Below are positions 8,345 to 16,699 of a DNA stretch of 64,000 bases, piece by piece. Origin of the DNA: Streptomyces sp. NBC_00704 (GTDB taxonomy: Bacteria; Actinomycetota; Actinomycetes; Streptomycetales; Streptomycetaceae); contig NZ_CP109000.1 of assembly GCF_036226605.1 (NCBI RefSeq), positions 6,320,501-6,384,500 of the forward strand. Reading direction: 5' to 3'. The notes beneath the pieces were generated by a model. The model searched no databases, was not told where the DNA came from, and was given only the letters and a program-made list of their open reading frames with translations. The translations under genes were made by a program, and so were the position numbers. The stretch's first letter is position 1. Each line of letters opens with the position of its first letter.

Positions 8345-8614
8345 ATGAACGACCGAGTCACTCCCCCCATGCACGCCACCCCCGACGGCGAGGCGGAGCT
8401 CTCCCTGGTGGTCAGGCTGCCCTGGGAGGACGTGGCGCGGCTCGGCCAGGAGGCCGGGCGGCTCGCGTCACAGATGCAGCGTCCGGTGACCCTGGACGAA
8501 GCCGTCAGCAACCGGCTGCGGTCGCGGCCCGCGGCCGCGGCGCACGCCAAGCCCGCCGAGCAGAGCGCCGCCGCACCGGTCTCCGCGCTGCCGCGCCTGA
8601 CCGGGACCGCGTAG
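8345..8614 (+). CDS. Small conserved hypothetical protein, 89 residues
   Basis: An acidic-then-alanine-rich protein with one predicted amphipathic core (EAELSLVVRLPWEDVARLGQ) that reads as strand-helix, then TLDEAVSNRLRS. The start is supported by AGGAA six bases before ATG. The order strand, helix, DEAVSNRL resembles a ribbon-helix-helix-like fold, but I do not recognise the family and assign no function. It stands alone between the divergent rhomboid gene and a convergent flavoprotein gene. Confidence 0.65.
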   Translation: MNDRVTPPMHATPDGEAELSLVVRLPWEDVARLGQEAGRLASQMQRPVTLDEAVSNRLRSRPAAAAHAKPAEQSAAAPVSALPRLTGTA

Positions 8615-8710
8615 CCGCCCGCGAGGCGCCCCGGGGACAGGGGCGCGGCCGCCGGTGTCCGGCACCCGGTCGCGCCCCGTCGCCCCGGCCCGCGTGAACA
8701 ACGCTCCGGG

Positions 8711-10108
8711 TCAGGACCTCTGGCGCGGGGCGCCGTGCACCTTCGCCGTGGCCTTTCTGGCCGCCACCAGCACCGGGTCCCACACCGGGCTGAACGGAGG
8801 CGCGTACCCGAGGTCCAGGGCCGTCATCCGCTCCACCGTCATACCGGCCGTCAGCGCCACGGCCGCGACGTCGACGCGCTTGGCCGCGCCCTCCCGGCCG
8901 ACGATCTGCACCCCCAGCAGCCGGCCCGTCCGCCGCTCGGCGATCATCTTCACCGTCATTGGCGAGGCCCCCGGGTAGTAGCCGGCGCGGCTGGTGGACT
9001 CGACGGTGACCGACTCGAACCGCAGGCCCGCCCGGTGCGCGTCCTTCTCCCGCAGGCCCGTGCGGGCGATCTCCAGGTCGCACACCTTGCTGACGGCGGT
9101 GCCCACCACGCCGGGGAACGTGGCGTACCCGCCCCCGACGTTCGCGCCGATGACCTGGCCGTGCTTGTTGGCGTGGGTGCCCAGCGCGATGTGCCGTTCC
9201 CGGCCGGACACCAGGTCCAGGACCTCGACGCAGTCGCCGCCCGCCCACACGCGCCCGTCGGCGAGGGGCCCGCGCACCCGCATGGCCAGGTCGGTGAGCA
9301 GCCCGCCGTGCGCGCCCACCGGCAGCCCGGCGGCCCGCGCGAGACCGGTCTCGGGGCGGACGCCGATGCCCATCACCACCACGTCCGCCGGGTACTCGGC
9401 GTCCGCGGTCCGCACCGACCGCACCCGGCCGTCCCCGCCGGTGCGGATCTCGGTGACCTCGGCGTCGTTGACCATGGTGATGCCCATGCCCTCCATGGCC
9501 CGGCGCACGAGCCGGCCCATGTCCGGATCGAGGGTCGACATGGGCTCGCTGCCGCGGTTGACGACCGTCACCTCGTAGCCGCGCTTGATGAGCGCCTCGG
9601 CCATCTCCACGCCGATGTAACCGGCCCCCACGACGACGGCCCGTTCGCCCCGCGCGCGGGCCAGCGAGTCCAGCAGCGCCTGCCCGTCGTCCAGGGTCTG
9701 CACCCCGTGGACGCCCGCCGCGTCCGCGCCCGGCATGTCCGGCCGGATCGGTTGCGCGCCCGTCGCGATGACGAGCTTGTCGTACGGCGTCCAGGACTCC
9801 GCCCCCGAGTCCACGTCCCGCGCGCGGACCCGCCGCCCGGCGAGGTCGATCTCCACGACCTCCGTGCGCAGCCGCAGATCGATGCCCCGCGCGCGGTGCT
9901 CCTGCGGCGTGCGGGCGATCAGGTCGTCGCGCGCGTCCACGTCGCCGCCCACCCAGTACGGGATGCCGCACGCCGAGTAGGAGGTGAAGTGGCCGCGCTC
10001 GAACGCGACGATCTCCAGCTCCTCGGGCCCCTTCAGCCGGCGGGCCTGGGACGCCGCGGACATGCCCGCGGCGTCCCCGCCGATCACGACCAGTCGCTCG
10101 ATGCTCAT
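8711..10108 (-). CDS. CoA-disulfide reductase-like FAD/NAD(P)H oxidoreductase
   Basis: A 465-residue class of pyridine nucleotide-disulfide oxidoreductase. The FAD Rossmann motif is IGGDAAGMSAA at the N-terminus; the single redox cysteine is Cys47 in SYSACGIPY, as in CoA-disulfide reductases and NADH oxidases/peroxidases; the NAD(P) motif is VVGAGYIGVEMAE; the FAD-contact segment is WAGGDCVE; and a dimerisation domain ends the protein. It probably reduces a small disulfide, persulfide or peroxide. The length matches the family without a rhodanese domain. ATG at 10108; the next gene on the strand (DUF4349) ends 27 bp upstream. Confidence 0.88.
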   Translation of the reverse strand: MSIERLVVIGGDAAGMSAASQARRLKGPEELEIVAFERGHFTSYSACGIPYWVGGDVDARDDLIARTPQEHRARGIDLRLRTEVVEIDLAGRRVRARDVDSGAESWTPYDKLVIATGAQPIRPDMPGADAAGVHGVQTLDDGQALLDSLARARGERAVVVGAGYIGVEMAEALIKRGYEVTVVNRGSEPMSTLDPDMGRLVRRAMEGMGITMVNDAEVTEIRTGGDGRVRSVRTADAEYPADVVVMGIGVRPETGLARAAGLPVGAHGGLLTDLAMRVRGPLADGRVWAGGDCVEVLDLVSGRERHIALGTHANKHGQVIGANVGGGYATFPGVVGTAVSKVCDLEIARTGLREKDAHRAGLRFESVTVESTSRAGYYPGASPMTVKMIAERRTGRLLGVQIVGREGAAKRVDVAAVALTAGMTVERMTALDLGYAPPFSPVWDPVLVAARKATAKVHGAPRQRS

Positions 10109-10135
10109 GCGAACACGCTACGGGGCGCTCCCAGT

Positions 10136-11215
10136 TCAGTCCTGCCCGGGCTCTCGCTGCTGCGTCGGCTGCGTCGGCTGCGTCGGCTGTGCGGGGTGCA
10201 CGGGGTGTGCGGGGTGTGCGGGTCGGCCCGTGTGCCCTGCCGCCACGGCCGCGTCCGCCCGGGCCGCTGCCGCCCGCCGCCGCGGACGCACCAGCCGCAG
10301 CCAGGCCAGCAGGAGCAGGGCCGCGGCCGCCAGGAAGGGCAGCAGTGCGCCGATCGCGACGGCGATCCAGCGCAGCGTCGTCACGAAGGCGTCCCAGCCG
10401 CCCGCGAGCGCGTCCACGAAGCCCGGGTCGTCGTCCGCGGCGGCCCGGGCCACCGGCTTCTCGGACAGCGTCAGCGTGATCGTCGCCAGGCTCGTGCGGT
10501 CCTTCAGGGAGGCCTGCTGGGCGAGCAGCGCCTCCAGGTCCGCCTCCCGCCTGCTCAGCTCGCCCTCCAGGGTGACGACGTCGCCCAGCTTCGTCGCCCG
10601 GTCCATCAGCTCGCGCACCCGTGCGACGCTGGCCCGCTGCGAGGCGATGCGGCTCTCGACGTCGACGACCTGGTCCGTGACGTCCTGCGCCTTCGCCGTG
10701 CGCTCCAGGAGCTTGCCCGCGCCCTGGAGGGCGACCAGGACGTCGTCGTACTTCTGGACCGGGACCCGCAGCACCACACGCGTGTGCTCGGAGCCGTCCT
10801 CGTCCCGCGCGGTGGTCTCGTCGCCCACGTAGCCGCCCGCGTTCTCGGTGGTCGCGCGCGCCTCGTCCAGTGCCTTGGGCACGTCCTTGACCTGCACGGT
10901 GAGAGCGGCGGTGCGGATGATGCGGTCGGTCACCGGCCTGGTCCGCGGCGCCGCGGTCGCCTGGGAACCGCTCGCGCCCGCGCCCTCCTTCGCGTCCTGG
11001 GCGGCGCCGGCGTCCGCGGGGGCGGGTTCTCCGGCGGCGGGCCGGTCGGCCGAGCTGCCCGCGTCCTGGTCGCCCGAGCCGGCGCAGCCGGTGAGCGCGA
11101 GCGCCGCGGTCAGCAGGACCACGGCCAGCGCGTGGGCGGGCCGCGCGGCGGCGCCCCGCGCGGGCGCGCGGCCCGCCGAACGCCGGGCCGGGTGTGCGAG
11201 GTGTCGTGTGCGCAT
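10136..11215 (-). CDS. DUF4349 membrane lipoprotein
   Basis: A 359-residue exported protein with an Arg-rich n-region, hydrophobic core and lipobox LTGC, a disordered stretch, and the DUF4349 domain (about 105-270), whose signature includes RIIRTAALTVQVKDV, a long helical hairpin and a final strand TITLTLSEKP. A transmembrane helix near 280-305 is followed by a basic and then Pro-rich tail with HPA and QPT repeats. DUF4349 has no established function. Being anchored at both ends suggests a periplasm-spanning coiled-coil role, which is inference. It starts 203 bp from the divergent hemG. Confidence 0.85.
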   Translation of the reverse strand: MRTRHLAHPARRSAGRAPARGAAARPAHALAVVLLTAALALTGCAGSGDQDAGSSADRPAAGEPAPADAGAAQDAKEGAGASGSQATAAPRTRPVTDRIIRTAALTVQVKDVPKALDEARATTENAGGYVGDETTARDEDGSEHTRVVLRVPVQKYDDVLVALQGAGKLLERTAKAQDVTDQVVDVESRIASQRASVARVRELMDRATKLGDVVTLEGELSRREADLEALLAQQASLKDRTSLATITLTLSEKPVARAAADDDPGFVDALAGGWDAFVTTLRWIAVAIGALLPFLAAAALLLLAWLRLVRPRRRAAAARADAAVAAGHTGRPAHPAHPVHPAQPTQPTQPTQQREPGQD

Positions 11216-11418
11216 GTGGGTGTCCCCCCGAGGGTGTGACGACTGACGTTCCTTCGACGCCCGGGAACCCCGGAACGTTGGACCGGACCGGTTCCGAACA
11301 GGTCACGGTCGGGACGCGGACAGGACACCGGCCGGCTTCCGGGGCGCGCGGGACGGGGCTCGGCCGGGATCCCCCCGGGGCGCGGGGAGTGTCGGAGGGG
11401 TCTGAGAGAGTGGAGGAC

Positions 11419-12876
11419 ATGAGCGCAATGGGTACGGTCGCCGGGCAGCACGTCGTCGTGGTCGGAGCCGGGATCGCCGGGCTGGCCGCCGCCCACCGGC
11501 TGCTGCGGCGCGGGGCGCGGGTGACCGTGCTGGAGGCGTCCGACCGGGTCGGCGGCAAGCTGCTGCCCGGCGAGATCGCCGGGGTGCGGGTGGACCTCGG
11601 CGCCGAGTCGATGCTGGCCCGCCGCCCCGAGGCGGTCGCCCTCGCGCGCGAGGCGGGCCTCGCCGACCGTCTGGAGCCGCCCGCGACCGCCTCGGCGTCG
11701 CTCTGGACCCGCGGCGTCCTGCGCCCCATGCCCAAGGGCCATGTCATGGGCGTCCCCGGCACCGCGGCGGCCCTCTCCGGCGTCCTGTCCGACGAGGGCC
11801 TCGCACGCGTCGAGCGCGACGCCGACCTGCCGCCCACCGAACTCGGCGACGACGTGGCGGTCGGCGCGTACGTGGCGGCCCGTGTCGGACGCGAGGTCGT
11901 CGACCGCCTCGTCGAGCCCCTGCTGGGCGGCGTCTACGCGGGCGACGCCTACCGCATCTCGATGCGCTCGGCCGTCCCGCAGCTCTTCCGGGCCGCACGC
12001 GCGCACACCTCGCTGACCGAGGCCGTGCGCGAGATCCAGCGCACGGCGGCGGCCGCCCCGCAGACCGGCCCCGTCTTCATGGGCATCCGGGGCGGGGTGG
12101 GGTCCCTGCCGCTCGCGGTCGCCGCGTCCGTCGAGGCGGGCGGCGGCGAGATCCACACGCGCGTGCCGGTCACCGCGCTGCGCCGCGACCCCGCGGGCGG
12201 CTGGCGCGTCACGGCGGGGGGGCGCGAGCTGCGGGCCGACGCCGTGGTCGTCGCCGTCCCCGCCCCGGCCGCGGCCGCCCTGCTGGCCGCGGAGTGCCCC
12301 GGCGCCGCAGCCGAACTGCGCACGGTGGAGTACGCCTCCATGGCCCTGGTCACCCTCGCCTACCGGCGCGCCGACGCCGCCCTGCCCGAGGGCAGCGGCT
12401 TCCTCGTCCCGCCCGTCGACGGGCACACCGTCAAGGCGTCCACCTTCGCCTCCCAGAAGTGGGGCTGGATCGCCGACCAGGACCCCGGCACGGTCGTGCT
12501 GCGCACCTCCGTGGGCCGCCACGGCGAGACGCGGATCCTCGACAAGGACGACGCCGACCTCGTCGCCGTCTCCCGGCACGACCTGCGCGAGGCCACCGGC
12601 CTGACCGCGACGCCCCTGGAGACCCGCGTCACCCGCTGGACGGACGGCCTGCCCCAGTACCCCGTCGGCCACCACGCGCGCGTGGCCCGCATTCGCGAGC
12701 GGCTGGCCGCGCTCCCGGGCATCGCGGTGTGCGGCGCCGCGTACGACGGTGTGGGCATTCCCGCCTGCGTGGCGAGCGCCGACGCCGCGGTGGACCGGCT
12801 GGCCGGCGACACGGGCACGGCGGAGCGGCTCACGGCCGACCCGGTGCAGAGTCTGCACGGCGGAGCGGGAGAATGA
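11419..12876 (+). CDS. hemG: Coproporphyrinogen III oxidase (HemG/HemY, CgoX type)
   Basis: A 485-residue FAD enzyme that oxidises coproporphyrinogen III to coproporphyrin III in the coproporphyrin-dependent haem pathway of Actinobacteria. It has the FAD motif VVGAGIAGLAAAHRLLRR, then LEASDRVGGK, the mid-region MFMGIRGGVGSLP-type segment, and the C-terminal FAD contact GVGIPACVASA. ATG at 11419 lies 2 bases after GGAGG and ATG at 11428 lies 11 bases after it; either may be used. Its stop is 5 bp from the hemQ start, with an in-frame ATG of hemQ overlapping it, so the two form an operon. Upstream sequence in the same frame is not conserved-looking. Confidence 0.92.
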   Translation: MSAMGTVAGQHVVVVGAGIAGLAAAHRLLRRGARVTVLEASDRVGGKLLPGEIAGVRVDLGAESMLARRPEAVALAREAGLADRLEPPATASASLWTRGVLRPMPKGHVMGVPGTAAALSGVLSDEGLARVERDADLPPTELGDDVAVGAYVAARVGREVVDRLVEPLLGGVYAGDAYRISMRSAVPQLFRAARAHTSLTEAVREIQRTAAAAPQTGPVFMGIRGGVGSLPLAVAASVEAGGGEIHTRVPVTALRRDPAGGWRVTAGGRELRADAVVVAVPAPAAAALLAAECPGAAAELRTVEYASMALVTLAYRRADAALPEGSGFLVPPVDGHTVKASTFASQKWGWIADQDPGTVVLRTSVGRHGETRILDKDDADLVAVSRHDLREATGLTATPLETRVTRWTDGLPQYPVGHHARVARIRERLAALPGIAVCGAAYDGVGIPACVASADAAVDRLAGDTGTAERLTADPVQSLHGGAGE

Positions 12877-12881
12877 GGACC

Positions 12882-13613
12882 ATGAGTGACGACGCCTCCA
12901 CCACCGAGCCCGGCAGGATCCCGAACAAGGGCAAACTCGCCAAGGACCTCAACGAGGTCATCCGCTACACCCTGTGGTCCGTCTTCAAACTGAAGGACGT
13001 GCTCCCCGAGGACCGCGCGGGGTACGCCGACGAGGTCCAGGAGCTGTTCGACCAGCTCGCCGCCAAGGACGTGACGATCCGCGGCACCTACGACCTGTCC
13101 GGCCTGCGCGCCGACGCCGACCTGATGATCTGGTGGCACGCGGAGACCAGCGACCAGTTGCAGGAGGCGTACAACCTCTTCCGCCGCACCCGGCTGGGCC
13201 GCGCGCTGGAGCCGGTCTGGTCGAACATGGCGCTGCACCGTCCCGCCGAGTTCAACCGCTCGCACATCCCGGCGTTCCTCGCCGACGAGACGCCCCGCGA
13301 CTACGTGAGCGTCTACCCCTTCGTCCGCTCCTACGACTGGTACCTGCTGCCCGACGAGGACCGCCGCCGCATGCTGGCCGACCACGGCAAGATGGCCCGC
13401 GGCTACCCCGACGTCCGGGCCAACACCGTCGCCTCGTTCTCGCTGGGCGACTACGAGTGGATCCTGGCCTTCGAGGCCGACGAGCTGCACCGCATCGTCG
13501 ACCTCATGCGCCACCTGCGCGCCTCCGAGGCCCGCAGGCACGTCCGCGAGGAGGTGCCGTTCTACACCGGCCGGCGCAAGTCCGTGGCCGACCTGGTCGC
13601 CGAACTGGCCTGA
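12882..13613 (+). CDS. hemQ: Coproheme decarboxylase HemQ/ChdC
   Basis: A 243-residue chlorite-dismutase-family enzyme that converts coprohaem III to haem b with hydrogen peroxide, the last step of the pathway. The actinobacterial features are present: the distal His in FNRSHIPAFL, the catalytic Tyr region YVSVYPFVRSYDWY, and the axial His in MLADHGKMARGYPDV. An ATG at 12873 overlaps the hemG stop as ATGA with GGAG seven bases upstream, so a form three residues longer is possible. No ferrochelatase gene (CpfC) is in the window. Confidence 0.94.
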   Translation: MSDDASTTEPGRIPNKGKLAKDLNEVIRYTLWSVFKLKDVLPEDRAGYADEVQELFDQLAAKDVTIRGTYDLSGLRADADLMIWWHAETSDQLQEAYNLFRRTRLGRALEPVWSNMALHRPAEFNRSHIPAFLADETPRDYVSVYPFVRSYDWYLLPDEDRRRMLADHGKMARGYPDVRANTVASFSLGDYEWILAFEADELHRIVDLMRHLRASEARRHVREEVPFYTGRRKSVADLVAELA

Positions 13614-13670
13614 CGCCCGGCCGGGCGGCCCGCGCGCCTTCGCTGCGCCCGGACGCCCGGCGCCCCGGCG

Positions 13671-15338
13671 TCAGTGCCCGGCGTCCGGCTTCGGTTTCGG
13701 CTCCGCGCGCCCCGCGCAGGCGGCGCGCCGAGCCGGCAGCCGGCCCTCCAGCAGATACGCGTCGAGATGCGCGTTGACGCACCGGTTGGGCCCGCCGGCG
13801 ATGCCGTGGGTGCCCGCGTCCCGCTCCGTCACCAGCACCGAACCGGACAGCCGCCGGTGCATCTCCAGGGCGCCCGCGTAGGGCGCGGCCGCGTCCCGCT
13901 CGGCGGCCAGGATCAGCGTCGGCGGCAGCTCGCCCGGCCCGGTCCGCACGTCGAGCGGCCGCTGCCGGGGCGCCGGCCAGTAGGCGCACGGCAGGTTCGC
14001 CCACACGTTGTCCCACGTCTCGAAGGGGGCGACCCGCGCGAGGCGCGTGTTGTCGCGGTCCCACACCCTCCAGTCCGTCGGCCAGGGCGCGTCGTTGCAC
14101 TCGACGGCCGTGTACACGGCGTTGGCGTTCTCCGCCTCGGCGGCCGCCGCCCGCGCCGGAGCGGCCTGCGCGATCAACTGCTTGGGATCGCCCTTCAGGT
14201 ACTCCGACAGGGCCTGCGCCCGGCCGGGCCAGTAGTCGTCGTAGTACGCGGCCTGGAGGAACGCGCCCTGGAGCTGGCCGGGCCCCACCGTGCCGCCGGC
14301 CGGCTCCTCGGCCAGCCGGGCGCGGGCCCGCTCGTAGCTGTTCAGCACCTCGTCCGCGGTGTCGCCGAGGCCGTACACGTCGTCGTGCGCGGCGATCCAC
14401 TCCCGCAGGTCCGTCCAGCGGCTCTCGAACGCCGCCGACTGGCCGAGGTTGTTGCGGTACCAGATCTGCGCGGGGTCCGGGTCCACGGCCGCGTCGAACA
14501 CCATGCGCCGCACGTGGGAGGGGAACAGGGTCGCGTAGAGCGCCCCGAAGTAGGTGCCGTACGAGGCCCCCATGAACGTCAGCCGGTCCTCGCCGAGCGC
14601 CGCCCGCAGCACGTCCAGGTCCCGCGCGTTGTTGAGCGAGGTGTAGTGCCGCAGGGCGCTGCCCGTCCGCGTCGCGCAGCCCCGCGCGTACGCCTTCGCC
14701 TGGGCGATGCGCTCCTTCTTGTACGACTGCGAGGGATGGTCCGGGGCGGGGGAGGGGCCCTTGAAGAAGCGCTTGGGGTCCTGGCAGGACACGGGCGCCG
14801 ACCGGCCCACGCCGCGCGGGTCGTAGCCGACCAGGTCGTACGCGGCCGCGATGCGCTTCCACTCCGGCAGCAGTCCGATCAGCGGGAAGTACCGGCCGGA
14901 GCCGCCGGGACCGCCCGGGTTGAAGACCAGCGCGCCCTGCCGGGGCACCCGCCGCTTGCTGTTGTGCGGGTCCCGGCCGGTGGCGGGCGCGCGGCTGACG
15001 CTCAGCTTGATCTGCCGGCCGTCGGGGTGGGCGTAGTCGAGCGGGACGGCGACCGTGCCGCACTGCATGGCGCCCGGCAGGTCCTGCGCGTCGGAGCACT
15101 TCCCGAAGGCGACGCCCTCGGCGGCGGCCCGCGCGGCGGCGAGCGCCACGCCGGGGGCGAGTGCCCTGCCCGCGGTGAGCGTCCCGCCCGGGGCGAGCGT
15201 CCTGCCCGCGGCGACGGGGCCCGCCGGGGCGACCGGGACGCCGGGGGCGTCGGCGTGGGGGAGCCCGCTCGCCGGGACGGCGGCGAGGGCGGTCAGGAGC
15301 AGGGCTCCTGCGGCCGAATGGAGGGCGGCGGCTCGCAT
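13671..15338 (-). CDS. Secreted alpha/beta-hydrolase, tripeptidyl aminopeptidase type
   Basis: A 555-residue secreted serine peptidase. A signal peptide (MRAAALHSAAGALLLTALAA) precedes about 40 residues with a repeated Ala-Pro-Gly pattern. The hydrolase domain has the oxyanion stretch NPGGPGGSG, the nucleophile in FMGASYGTYFG, and the C-terminal TAP-like domain with Asp in LAAERDAAAPY and His in GTHGIAGG. Several cysteines (CSDAQDLPGAMQC, CNDAPW, PCAYW) suit an extracellular protein. The family removes N-terminal di/tripeptides or Pro residues. ATG at 15338 has AAGGGA six bases upstream; a longer frame to 15602 is not used. Confidence 0.87.
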   Translation of the reverse strand: MRAAALHSAAGALLLTALAAVPASGLPHADAPGVPVAPAGPVAAGRTLAPGGTLTAGRALAPGVALAAARAAAEGVAFGKCSDAQDLPGAMQCGTVAVPLDYAHPDGRQIKLSVSRAPATGRDPHNSKRRVPRQGALVFNPGGPGGSGRYFPLIGLLPEWKRIAAAYDLVGYDPRGVGRSAPVSCQDPKRFFKGPSPAPDHPSQSYKKERIAQAKAYARGCATRTGSALRHYTSLNNARDLDVLRAALGEDRLTFMGASYGTYFGALYATLFPSHVRRMVFDAAVDPDPAQIWYRNNLGQSAAFESRWTDLREWIAAHDDVYGLGDTADEVLNSYERARARLAEEPAGGTVGPGQLQGAFLQAAYYDDYWPGRAQALSEYLKGDPKQLIAQAAPARAAAAEAENANAVYTAVECNDAPWPTDWRVWDRDNTRLARVAPFETWDNVWANLPCAYWPAPRQRPLDVRTGPGELPPTLILAAERDAAAPYAGALEMHRRLSGSVLVTERDAGTHGIAGGPNRCVNAHLDAYLLEGRLPARRAACAGRAEPKPKPDAGH

Positions 15339-15622
15339 CGGGTGTCCCTTCGGTGCACGGCGGCGACACAAGGGATGGTTGGTTCGGCCCAGGGGGAAGG
15401 CAAGCACCACCGGCGGGTGTCGGCTCCAATGCCCCCTGTGCGCCCCCCGGCGATGAGGCGCGCCCCGACGCGTCCCGGTCGTGCCCGTGCCGTCGCTCCC
15501 GGCCGCTTCCCGTTCGTGCCGTGCCGTGCGGTGCCGTGCCGCTCGCGTCGGGCCACGGCCGCCCGACGTCCGGCCCCTCGTCCCGCGCGAGGGTTCGGAC
15601 ACGGGGGTTCAGGCCGCGGGGT

Positions 15623-16402
15623 TCAGGAGCCGGGCGGCGGGCTCGCGGTGGCCGGCGGGAGCGTGTAGGCGGGGGACGGGGACTCCGTGAGCGGCACGAC
15701 CGGGCCGGGGCCGGTCGACGCGGTGGAGGCTCCGGGGGAGCCGGCGGCCGGTGGCGTGCTGCCGGTGGCCAGGTCCTGGGCGACCGCGTCGAAGTCGACG
15801 TATCCGGTGGCCTCGAGGACCTTGATGTGGTCCAGCACGGTGGTGTTGGCGTCGTCGGCGAGGGCGCGCACCAGCGAGTTGCGGGTGCCGGCCCGCACCT
15901 GGGCGACGAGTGAGAAGACCCGGCCGTGCGCGACGCGCAGGATGTTGGCGAACGCGCGGTCGTACTGCTCGCCCCGCGCCGCGTCCAGCTCCGCCAGCCA
16001 GCCCCGCTGCTGTTCGCCGGGCTCGTCGGGCAGTGTGAGCCCGAGCTGCGCGGCGACGGTGCGCACCCGCTGGTCCAGGAAGGCGTGCCCCTCGACGAGG
16101 TGCGCGCCGGCGGTCCGCACCGCCTCGGTCGTGCCCTTCGTCCGCGCCTGCCGTCCGGCGGGCAGCTCCCACAGCCCGGCCAGCCGCACCTTGGCGACGA
16201 ACTCCTGGTCCAGCGCGGACAGCGGCCCGTACTGGGTCGCCACGGCCTCCGCCTTCACCACGTTCGCGCCGGCGCCGGCCGGCTGGCCGGAGTACGACCA
16301 GACCGGGAAGATCAGCGCGGCGAGGGTCGCCGCCAGGCCGGTGAGGATGAGCCCGGTGCCGCTGAAGATGCCTCTGCCCTGGATCGGGGGTCGCGGGCGC
16401 AT
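15623..16402 (-). CDS. Exported DUF4142 protein
   Basis: A 259-residue protein with an N-terminal membrane segment (GTGLILTGLAATLAALIFPV), then the helical DUF4142 domain (about 60-200) with LSALDQEFVAKVRLAGLWE, a central THLVEGHAFLDQRV-like helix and AFANILRVAHGRVFSLVAQVR, and a Pro/Ser/Thr-rich tail suited to cell-wall exposure. DUF4142 is a four-helix ferritin-like fold of unknown role. ATG at 16402 has GGAGG four bases upstream. Next to it is a 297-bp gap with no credible gene. Confidence 0.85.
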   Translation of the reverse strand: MRPRPPIQGRGIFSGTGLILTGLAATLAALIFPVWSYSGQPAGAGANVVKAEAVATQYGPLSALDQEFVAKVRLAGLWELPAGRQARTKGTTEAVRTAGAHLVEGHAFLDQRVRTVAAQLGLTLPDEPGEQQRGWLAELDAARGEQYDRAFANILRVAHGRVFSLVAQVRAGTRNSLVRALADDANTTVLDHIKVLEATGYVDFDAVAQDLATGSTPPAAGSPGASTASTGPGPVVPLTESPSPAYTLPPATASPPPGS

Positions 16403-16699
16403 GGTGCCTCCTGCTCGCGGCACTGCACACTAGTGCGCTTCGGTTGCGGGACTGGCATATTACTGCGCCGGTCCCGTCAACTGCCGTACAGGGGCGAAGT
16501 CTTGCATCATCCGCATATCGGGCGAAAGCGGGGAGGTGAAGCGTGGGATTAACCGGGGCGAAACGCCCGCAAACGGCGGCGACGGCGGCCGTCCGCCGTG
16601 GCGGCGCGGGCGGTGTTAACCCCGGCACATTCCGGACGCGGCGGCCCTCCGGCGGCGTCCGGCGGTCGTCGGCCCCGGATCGGCCCCGGATGGTGCGTC

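Noticed and set aside
8505..11837. 1110-codon minus-strand open frame spanning several genes
   Set aside because: Its product is Arg/Gly/Pro-rich low complexity and it runs over the CoADR-like, DUF4349 and hemG genes, which have clear domains; typical GC-rich shadow frame.
16403..16699. Search for a RiPP precursor next to the MNIO gene
   Set aside because: No short frame with a binding site and a Cys/Asp/Asn-rich core is visible here or at 18155-18279; the plus-strand GTG near 16542 opens a shadow frame of the MNIO gene.
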